From the NCBI GenBank assembly GCA_022564085.1, contig JADFMC010000014.1, forward strand, positions 1 through 13,301: 13,301 nucleotides of DNA, written 5' to 3'. This document shows, piece after piece, positions 7,777-13,301 of the stretch (its first letter is position 1; each line of letters opens with the position of its first letter). The DNA comes from Fidelibacterota bacterium (GTDB lineage: Bacteria > Fidelibacterota > Marinisomatia > SCGC-AAA003-L08 > TS1B11). The position numbers and the translations under genes are program-made. The notes below the pieces were generated by a model. The model was not told the origin of the DNA. It worked only from the letters and a program-made list of their open reading frames with translations, and ran no database searches.

Positions 7777-8819
7777 TGGCCCGTAAGCACCTCGAAAAGG
7801 GAGCGGCGCTGGTGGAGACCGGCGCAGTTTCGGTGCATAAATATTCCAGGTCGGCCATGGGGACCATATTCGAACTGTTCCTGGACCATGAGGAGCAGGA
7901 CTATGCTTCCCAAGCCGCTGCCGCCTGCTTTGAGAGCCTGGAAGAGATAGAGCTGGAATTAAGCCGTTTCCTCGAGAACAGCGATATCTCCCGGATTGTG
8001 GCGCTACAGCGGAACGAAAAGTTGACCCTGGGCCGGCATGCCTATGCTTGCCTGGCACTGTCGCAAAAAATGACCAGGGAAACCGGGGGGGCTTTCGATG
8101 TAGCCTATCTATCGAGGGGAGTGGACACTGGGACCTGGGAGCATCGGGCTAAGTCGAGGGGCAAAGACCCTATTGTTACTGAAAGACCAACGAATATCCC
8201 CGAGCTATTCAGGCTGGACCCGGCCAAGGGGGAAATTCAGAGCCTGACTGAGGCGCTCACACTTGACTTGGGGGGTATCGGCAAAGGTTACGCCCTTGAT
8301 TGTATGGCCCATATCCTGAATGAATGGGGGTTGCCACGGGCGCTATTACAGGGGGGACGCAGTTCCGTGCTGGCTATGGACGCGCCTCAGGGCCAGACCG
8401 GGTGGAATCTATCCATCAGTCATCCGGATGGAGTCGGCGGCATATTGGCGAGATTGAACTTGCGAAACCGGGCGCTGGGAGCCTCGGGGATTTTGAAAGG
8501 ATCCCACATAAAGAAACCAGCAAGCTTCACCGGCCGGCACGACAAACAAGTGCGGGCCACATGGACGATAGGAACTTCCGCGGCCGAAATGGATGCCTTA
8601 TCAACGGCGGCCATGCTCATCGGAGAACAGCTGCTTATACGATGCTGCCAAAAATTCTGCCGGGCGGCCGCCAGATTGGAGAGCCAACATGCAGTGAAGG
8701 ATGCCGCTGCCACGACCAAACTGTTTTTATATGGGCCGGAGCAGGATTTATTCACTTTGGAATTGCCGTCGTCAGCGGGACCTGCCGAAGGTTTTGAACA
8801 GGAAAACCAGCTCCTTTAA
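7776..8819 (+). CDS. apbE: ApbE-type FAD:protein FMN transferase
   Basis: A 347-residue protein of the ApbE family, which transfers FMN from FAD through a phosphoester bond to Thr or Ser of a target protein, using Mg2+. Visible motifs in order: SAMGTIFEL at 26-34, DLGGIGKGYALD from Asp164, LLQGGRSS at 190-197, ALGASG then SHIKKP (the conserved His region), and SAAEMDALSTA at 268-278, where Asp273 and Thr277 match the metal-binding D-A-L-S-T signature. It lacks the N-terminal lipoprotein or Sec signal typical of periplasmic ApbE, so it may act in the cytoplasm or use an unrecognised route. The GTG start overlaps the TAG of the previous gene. No protein with a recognisable flavinylation site lies in this window. 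Its 3' end overlaps the convergent glycosyltransferase by 48 bases. Confidence 0.92.
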   Translation: MARKHLEKGAALVETGAVSVHKYSRSAMGTIFELFLDHEEQDYASQAAAACFESLEEIELELSRFLENSDISRIVALQRNEKLTLGRHAYACLALSQKMTRETGGAFDVAYLSRGVDTGTWEHRAKSRGKDPIVTERPTNIPELFRLDPAKGEIQSLTEALTLDLGGIGKGYALDCMAHILNEWGLPRALLQGGRSSVLAMDAPQGQTGWNLSISHPDGVGGILARLNLRNRALGASGILKGSHIKKPASFTGRHDKQVRATWTIGTSAAEMDALSTAAMLIGEQLLIRCCQKFCRAAARLESQHAVKDAAATTKLFLYGPEQDLFTLELPSSAGPAEGFEQENQLL

Positions 8820-9530
8820 TACCAGGAACGTACTTCGGCCATAGCGCAGCCGGCTGTCTTTGTCCCAGGACCAATCGATGGGGAATTCCACGATTGTAAA
8901 GCCGGCATTCCGGGCGCTGAGGATAATTTCCAGGTCGAATAAAAATCCTTCCAGCACACAATTTTGGTACAGTGTTTTAGCCGCAGCTCTGGTGTATAGT
9001 TTGAATCCGCATTGGGTATCAGTCAGATCTCCCGGTAGGGGCAAGATCATGTGGGCTAAGCGTTGGAAAGCGCTCGATAGGAACCGGCGCAGCATACTCT
9101 GCCTCACCAATATTTTGCTCTCGGGCAGTTTCCGGGAACCATGGGCAATTTGGCAGGTCCCCTTTTTGATCAAATCGAGCCCCGCCACCAGGAATTGCCA
9201 GGGCACATTCCCACCGCTGTCGGCGAACATGATGATTTCGCCCTGAGCCGCCAGCATTCCACTGCGCACCGCAGCTCCCTTGCCGCGCTGTACCCGGTTT
9301 TCCAAAATAACCAGGCTGATATCTTCCGGTAGATTTTTTATAGTTTCCCGGGCAACATTTATCCCGGCATCTCTGCTGCCGTCGTCGGCGATGATTATTT
9401 CAGTGGTGATGCCATGGCCCTGGCAGAATTCGGCCGCTGACCGGATGTCATCCGCTATTTTGGATTGCTCGTTTAGTATGGGGATGATCAGACTGAGTGC
9501 GGGCCGGGGTTCGGGTTTGGCGGCTACCAT
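8772..9530 (-). CDS. GT2 glycosyltransferase, dolichyl-phosphate beta-glucosyltransferase (ALG5)-like
   Basis: A 252-residue family 2 glycosyltransferase with a GT-A fold and no membrane helices. It probably transfers a nucleotide-activated sugar to a polyprenyl phosphate on the cytoplasmic side. Motifs: SLIIPILNE at 13-21, IIADDGSRD at 46-54 (nucleotide-binding Asp49-Asp50), RGKGAAVRSGM at 82-92, and DTQCGFKLY at 171-179, which is characteristic of the ALG5/DPM-like group. The metal-binding region reads FADSGGN (102-108), Asp-Ser-Gly rather than Asp-x-Asp. The ATG at 9530 gives the normal length; no strong ribosome-binding site precedes it. It ends with an ordinary TGA inside the antisense strand of apbE. 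Its product could feed the GT-C enzyme encoded at 6160. Confidence 0.88.
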   Translation of the reverse strand: MVAAKPEPRPALSLIIPILNEQSKIADDIRSAAEFCQGHGITTEIIIADDGSRDAGINVARETIKNLPEDISLVILENRVQRGKGAAVRSGMLAAQGEIIMFADSGGNVPWQFLVAGLDLIKKGTCQIAHGSRKLPESKILVRQSMLRRFLSSAFQRLAHMILPLPGDLTDTQCGFKLYTRAAAKTLYQNCVLEGFLFDLEIILSARNAGFTIVEFPIDWSWDKDSRLRYGRSTFLVLKELVFLFKTFGRSR

Positions 9531-9609
9531 AAATAGATGCTCAGCTGGAATTTACTGACGGCTTAGGCCGGCTGTCCCCGGTCACACTGGGAAGCAGCTC
9601 CCTCAAGAG

Positions 9610-9965
9610 GAGCCATGCATCCGCCAGCTACCGGAAGGGGCTGCTTGCCAGGCCTCATGTCCGTTCAAGTGTAAGGTGCCGGCCAAGCTGAATCAAGACC
9701 TAAACCGTTGCTCGCAGTGGCACGATTACATCCGGTATATCATCGCCTGGAAGCTGATCAACTTCGGCAGGGCCCTGGCCGAATGTTGGTTTCGGCGGCC
9801 CATGATGTAAAGGAAGTGCTGAACCTGGCCCAGCTCGACCGCAACCACCGGCCGCGCCTAATCTAGGATAATGGACCGTGCTAGACCACTGCTGAACTCA
9901 AATAATACCTGGAGAGGCATGGCGTCCGGGGCCTCCGGCGCGCCCGCGGAGCAGCATATCGTCCC
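9610..9965 (+). pseudogene. Decayed transposase (IS3-like / integrase-core) relic
   Basis: Short stretches in different frames resemble one transposase read from N to C. ASASYRKGLLARP near 9618 resembles the helix-turn-helix end of IS3-like proteins. HDYIRYIIAWKL (9721-9756) matches the DYSRYIIAWKL block of the integrase core. After a frameshift comes AHDVKEVLNLAQ, then RPRLI-stop-DNGPC-stop-TTAELK-stop-YLERHGVRG to about 9930, which matches the RPRLLSDNGPSY...EL..YLE.HG block around the second catalytic Asp. At least three in-frame stops (TAG, TAG, TAA) and a frameshift are present, so the gene is dead. No terminal inverted repeats or target duplication could be identified. The boundaries are approximate. 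Confidence 0.72.
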
Positions 9966-10240
9966 ATGAGTCAGAGGTAGCTCGGACGCATAAAAATAGG
10001 GATGAGACAAGCCTGGATAACGCGAAATATCTCACCTGGTTTTTAGCCCTTAATGTACAGAAGGCTACGATCCGCTACAGCGGTCAAACAACAGGCCCTT
10101 TCAGGAATAAACGCCCCCGGAAAAAGTAGCAGACCCCGAGCAGTGGGTTTACAATCCAGCAGCAGACCGAGGGGGAAGATAGTTCCTTAGACCTATGTAT
10201 CCAGTGGCGGGTAGATTTCAGGCCCAATAGTCGGGCGTCC
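9966..10240. other. Intergenic stretch without recognisable genes
   Basis: This is the middle of the 860-base gap between the GT2 gene and the downstream selenoprotein gene. I see no open frame with family resemblance, no tRNA-like cloverleaf and no CRISPR-like array. It may contain the further decayed 3' part of the transposase relic, but no residue block is convincing after about 9965. Confidence 0.5.
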
Positions 10241-10352
10241 CTACTTCAGCAACAGCCCCGCCACCGCCTTTGGCGGGACAAGCATTCTGCGGGATAAGGA
10301 CGTGACAAGCATCCTGCGGGACAGGGGATCATACTATTTCAATAGCAACCCC
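10241..10352 (-). repeat. Two degenerate copies of the upstream gene's terminal codons
   Basis: Read on the minus strand, 10352-10334 and 10259-10241 each give G-L-L-L-K followed by TAG. The true end of the preceding gene (at 10390) reads M-L-L-L-K then TAG. The codons differ (TTG CTA TTG AAA TAG; CTG TTG CTG AAG TAG; CTG TTA TTA AAA TAG). They look like diverged copies of a sorting-domain tail, possibly left from lost sister genes or from repeated duplication of the 3' end. Chance similarity of short sequences is possible. Confidence 0.4.
10277..10321. repeat. 18-bp direct repeat, two copies with one mismatch
   Basis: GACAAGCATTCTGCGGGA at 10277-10294 recurs as GACAAGCATCCTGCGGGA at 10304-10321, a period of 27 bases. 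Only two copies exist and the spacer is nine bases, so this is not a CRISPR array. Confidence 0.75.
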
Positions 10353-10361
10353 GCCTGCGGC

Positions 10362-10376
10362 CCCGCCTTTGGCGGG
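10362..10376 (-). terminator. Possible terminator hairpin downstream of the propeller-thioredoxin gene
   Basis: CCCGCC at 10362-10367 pairs with GGCGGG at 10371-10376 around a TTT loop, 14 bases beyond the stop codon of the minus-strand gene. No run of T follows on the minus strand, so intrinsic termination is doubtful. It may simply be a member of the repeat pair described here. Confidence 0.3.
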
Positions 10377-10389
10377 ATTATGCGCCTGA

Positions 10390-12462
10390 CTATTTTAATA
10401 ACAGCATCTTGATTGATTGGGAGTGCTTCGGCATCGCCCTGGCCGTTGGCTCAACGAGCAGCCGGGCGATGTAGATGCCGGAGGTGAGTTCCTGATCCTT
10501 CGCATCCCGGCCATTCCAGACAGCGGTGTGTAGTCCCGGCGCCCGGCGGCCGCTGACAATTACCGCCACCTCCCGGCCCATAAGATCGTATACCACCAGC
10601 GACACGTTCGCCGCCTGGGGCAGGTCGAACTCCACCGTGGTGACGGGGTTAAAGGGATTCGGATAGTTTTGGCGCAGCACGAATCGGTCGGGAGCGGACG
10701 ATTGCTTTGGCTCCGTCTTAACTTTCGTTCTGTCAAGGAGCCGTTCGATTATCGTGATCATGGCACCAGGATCGTATTCGGTTGAGGCGAACTGGATAGT
10801 GCCAAACTGATCGATAATGAAATCGCGGGGGTAGGGGGACTGGCCACCCGCCAACTGGTAAACATAGTAGACACTGGAGCGATCATGCAGGACCGGAAAG
10901 GTAATGCCCTGATCGGAGATAAATGTATTAATAACATCGGTGTTTTGATTTGACACCCCTAAAACCATGAGTCCCCGGTCACGGTATTCCTGCCAAATGC
11001 TAACTTCTAGGTCCGAAAACTCCGGAGCACAAGCTGGTCACCAGGTGGCAAAGAAGGCCAGCAATACCGGTTGCCCCCGGAAGTCGCTGAGAGTGACCGG
11101 CGCCAGACGGTTAACGGCCTCTAATGTGAATTCGGGAGCGGTCATACCCATATCAAGTCCATAGACCGGATTGCCATTAAGTTGCACCCTGGCAGTGGAT
11201 TCATCGGGATCATTGGAGTTGACCACCAGTGTTGCTCGTCCCGCCCCATCCGAGGCGCAGTAGGTTACCACAATCTCCTGTGCCGATAATGGCGGGATTG
11301 AATTTGCCTGCAGATCGAGCTGATAATCGTCGTGCTGGATCAATACATCATCCAGTAGCAGGGTACTGTGACCGTTGTTGGTCAGTGTGATGGTTTCGGT
11401 CAGGCAGGCTGGGGCAGTCAGGAATGGGAAGTCTACCTGGCGGGTGGATATGTCCAGGTCAGCCTCCTCGATCTCTCCATACTTGAAGGTACGAAAGCGC
11501 CTCCATTCCGCGGAAAAAATCACACTATCCCTCATAGCCACGGCCATCACCCGGCCGCCGGTGTTTTTGTAGCCCACCAGGCTCAGGGAGGGTGTCGGGT
11601 CCCACTCCAGCACTTCCACGTCGTCCCAGTCCGAGACCGCCACCAGATTGCCGCTCACGGACACTCGGGAGGCATAACCGGAGGTGTTGTAGTTTGCCAC
11701 CATTCGAGGCGCACCAGGGCTGCTTATATCGAACATATCAACTCCTTGGGCGCCCACAGCCACAAACAGGTAATTGCCGGCTGTGGCGATATCCTTGGCT
11801 GTTCCCGAGGCGGCTGCCTGTCCCACCACCATCGCCGCCTGGGGATCACTTATATCTACGATTTTTAGTCCCGCGGCCCCATCAGCGACATATAGATATT
11901 GCCCATCTGCGGAGACGGTCACCGCCCAGGCGTTTTCAGTGTTAACCCACGTTATGTGCGCCAGTGCAGTGGGGTCGGACCGATCTATTATTTCAACGCC
12001 TAGCGCGTGCACGGCCGCGAATAGGAAATCTTCCCATCCATCAGCATGTTCGTAGGAACCCTCCTGATTCTGATAATACCCTATGTCCTTCGGAAAGTTG
12101 ACATCGCTCACATTTACTACCCTTATACCGCACTCTCGGCCGCTACCGTAGGCATAAGAACTGCGGACATGCCAGGCATAAACCCGGCCATATTGGCAGC
12201 CTAAAATCACAATCTGGGAAATAGACCGGGGCGCAGCCGGGTTGGAGATATCAATAATGTCCAGACCCGCGAGCCCACCGGGGACATAGGCCAGATTGCC
12301 CACCAGCTCTACATCCAACAACTCGATGTTTTGCGTCTTGAAATTTGCCAGTTGGGTTAAATTCTTGGCCTTCAAATGTGGGGGTGGAGCCAGCGCCCAT
12401 AGTATGAGCAAGATGATCGTAAAGTGCTTATGATTGCCCCGCAATATCAACTTGTGAATCAT
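10390..12462 (-). CDS. Secreted selenoprotein: LVIVD propeller, Ig-like domain, redoxin domain (UxxC), T9SS sorting domain
   Basis: A 690-residue protein if the in-frame UGA at 11040-11038 is read as selenocysteine 475. Order of parts: signal peptide (hydrophobic 14-25); five LVIVD-type repeats at about 40-320 (GLDIIDISNP, GIRVVNVSD, GVEIIDRSDP, GLKIVDISDP, GVDMFDISSP), a likely beta-propeller; a choice-of-anchor-D / HYDIN-like domain at about 335-435 (ITLTNNG, VVNSNDPDE); a TlpA/AhpC-type thioredoxin fold at about 438-590 with FFATW-U-PAC-APEF, where Sec475 and Cys478 replace the CxxC pair; and a type A sorting domain from YPNPFNP (600-606) to the terminal LLLK. The ATG at 12462 has GGGA (12472-12469) six bases upstream and lies 15 bases after the stop of the previous gene; a TTG at 12477 is a less likely start. 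Probably secreted or attached to the cell surface; partners unknown. Confidence 0.85.
11002..11040 (-). promoter_or_regulatory. Selenocysteine UGA codon with candidate SECIS stem-loop
   Basis: The UGA occupies 11040-11038. Downstream, UCCG (11026-11023) pairs with CGGA (11015-11012) around the loop GAGUUUU, whose first base is G, beginning 15 bases after the UGA. A lower stem AGCUU (11035-11031) can pair with AAGUU (11006-11002) with one G-U pair, separated from the upper stem by an internal loop. Bacterial SECIS elements are stem-loops just inside the reading frame after the UGA, with G in the first loop positions. This one is plausible but modest; the thioredoxin motif is the stronger evidence. 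Confidence 0.6.
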
Positions 12463-12477
12463 CTTGTTTCCCGTCAA

Positions 12478-13296
12478 TTATTTGGCAAGGATCACGATCC
12501 TCGAACTGGTGGACCCATCAGAAATCAGCCGAATGATGTAAGCGCCCGAGGCCATATTACGGGCCTCCCAGATTAATTGGTGGCTGCCCGATTCTTGCCA
12601 ACCCTTCATAAGGGTCGCTACTGTTCGACCGCTCAGATCCACTACCTCAAGGCGCGCTACGGCAGCCTCCGGCAGTGAATACGATATAGTAGTGACCGGG
12701 TTGAACGGATTGGGATAAGGGCTGGCTAGGAAGACCGCGGCAGGCTGTAAGGATCTCGGTTCAGTGTCGACCGGACTGGTAGCCAACAGTTCTAGCGCTG
12801 TCAGCAAGCTGTCGATTTTATTCGCAATCAGCGTGGCATTAAACCCATAGCTGGCATGCTGCACCACCCGGTTTTGATCGATGATAATATTGAAAGGGAC
12901 GGTGGGGATGCCCAAAGTGTTGACCAGTGTATTCGCGGAGTCGTCAATTATTGGGAAAGTGAGCTGGTAGGCTTCAGCCCATTCCGTGCAATATAATTGC
13001 CAGCCCCAATCGAAGCCGGCCCCCACCACCACTAATCCACGTTCTTTGTAGGTCTGGTAAAGTGCCTCGATAAGCGGAGCCTCCGCTTGACAATTAGTTC
13101 ACCAGGATGCAAAAATTGTGAGTAAAACAATGGCGGGATTGCCGCCGGCAACAGTATAGTCATTGAAATTGAAGACGCTGTCGGGGCCTGAGCAGATAGT
13201 TCCGCTCAGATCAGGCAGTGTATCTCCGACGGCTATAGTTTGAGCTTGCAGTATACTTGCCGCCAGCACCAATGAAATTATACCAAGCCGGGTCAT
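12478..13296 (-). CDS. Secreted thioredoxin-fold selenoprotein (UxxC) with T9SS sorting domain
   Basis: A 272-residue protein if the in-frame UGA at 13101-13099 is read as selenocysteine 66. A Sec signal peptide covers residues 1-18 (cleavage likely after LQA). A TlpA/redoxin-like domain (about 20-170) contains TIFASW-U-TNC-QAEAP, an exact fit to the family pattern W-C-x-x-C-x-x-E-x-P with Sec in place of the first Cys and Cys69 as resolving residue. GIPTVPFNIIID provides the expected cis-Pro strand. A type A sorting domain begins with YPNPFNP at 194-200 and ends with a basic residue. Only five bases upstream of the ATG are in the window, so promoter and earlier operon members are unseen. The next gene starts 15 bases after its TAA. 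The likely role is an extracytoplasmic thiol-disulfide or peroxide reaction; the substrate is unknown. Confidence 0.87.
13072..13101 (-). promoter_or_regulatory. Selenocysteine UGA codon with strong candidate SECIS stem-loop
   Basis: The UGA occupies 13101-13099. Ten bases later AAGCGGA (13088-13082) pairs perfectly with UCCGCUU (13078-13072) around a three-base GGC loop. The loop begins 17 bases after the UGA and has G at its first two positions. A perfect seven-base stem at this distance with loop guanines is what is expected of a bacterial SECIS element recognised by SelB. Confidence 0.78.
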
Positions 13297-13301
13297 TGTT
13301 C

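Larger units (their letters stand above)
10257..10377. repeat. Pair of identical 15-bp GC-rich hairpin repeats
   Basis: The sequence CCGCCTTTGGCGGGA occurs exactly at 10264-10278 and at 10363-10377. Each copy is a small hairpin, CCGCC-TTT-GGCGG. The first can instead pair CCCGCCA (10257-10263) with TGGCGGG (10271-10277). They flank the short direct repeats at 10277-10321. Such clusters suggest a small intergenic repeat family or remnants of one. Confidence 0.7.

Noticed and set aside
10257..10377. CRISPR array
   Set aside because: There are only two copies of each repeat, with a nine-base spacer for the direct repeat, and no cas genes.
10390..13296. Global reassignment of UGA to Trp or Gly instead of selenocysteine
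   Set aside because: UGA ends the genes at 2844, 4829 and 8772 at normal family lengths, and no other in-frame UGA occurs in the coding regions. Trp or Gly would also destroy the CxxC site that both UGAs occupy.
10390..13296. Four separate genes or two broken pseudogenes instead of two UGA-containing genes
   Set aside because: The frame is identical on both sides of each UGA, the residues immediately after it complete a thioredoxin active site, and the downstream halves would lack signal peptides and plausible starts as independent genes.

Overview
The window looks like a chromosomal segment from an uncultured FCB-superphylum bacterium of the Marinimicrobia / KSB1 / Calditrichota kind. The evidence is two exported proteins ending in type IX secretion (T9SS) type A sorting domains with YPNPFNP motifs, Tat-type Gfo/Idh/MocA oxidoreductases, a multiheme cytochrome c and moderately GC-rich DNA. 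The phylum is an inference; no rRNA or universal marker gene is present.

Layout. Bases 69-2844 (+) hold two Gfo/Idh/MocA-family NAD(P)-type oxidoreductases. Bases 2919-8819 (+) form a tight, probably single operon: an exported seven-heme cytochrome c with a C-terminal membrane anchor, a small cytochrome-b-like membrane protein, an exported discoidin-like (F5/8 type C) protein, a GT-C membrane glycosyltransferase of the TIGR03663/Agl23 type, and an ApbE-type FAD:protein FMN transferase. The last three are joined by one-base stop/start overlaps. A convergent GT2 glycosyltransferase (8772-9530, -) overlaps the end of apbE. Bases 9531-10389 contain no intact gene: a badly decayed transposase (integrase-core) relic on the + strand, then a patch of small GC-rich hairpins and short repeats.

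The most remarkable part is 10390-13296 (-). Two adjacent, co-oriented genes each carry one in-frame UGA, and in both the UGA sits exactly where the first cysteine of a thioredoxin CxxC motif belongs (W-U-T-N-C and W-U-P-A-C). Each UGA is followed by a stem-loop resembling a bacterial SECIS element, with a strong one in the upstream gene. Ignoring the UGA as a stop restores complete proteins: signal peptide, TlpA/redoxin-like domain and T9SS sorting domain. In the second gene a five-repeat LVIVD propeller and an Ig-like (choice-of-anchor D / HYDIN type) domain come first. I interpret this as a tandem pair of secreted selenocysteine-containing thioredoxin-fold proteins. UGA serves as an ordinary stop in at least three other genes here, so the code is not globally reassigned.

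Working together: the cytochrome c/b pair probably moves electrons between the membrane quinone pool and the periplasm. ApbE suggests a flavinylated partner elsewhere, and the two glycosyltransferases point to lipid-linked sugar transfer at the membrane. The selenoprotein pair would act on thiols, disulfides or peroxides outside the cytoplasmic membrane.
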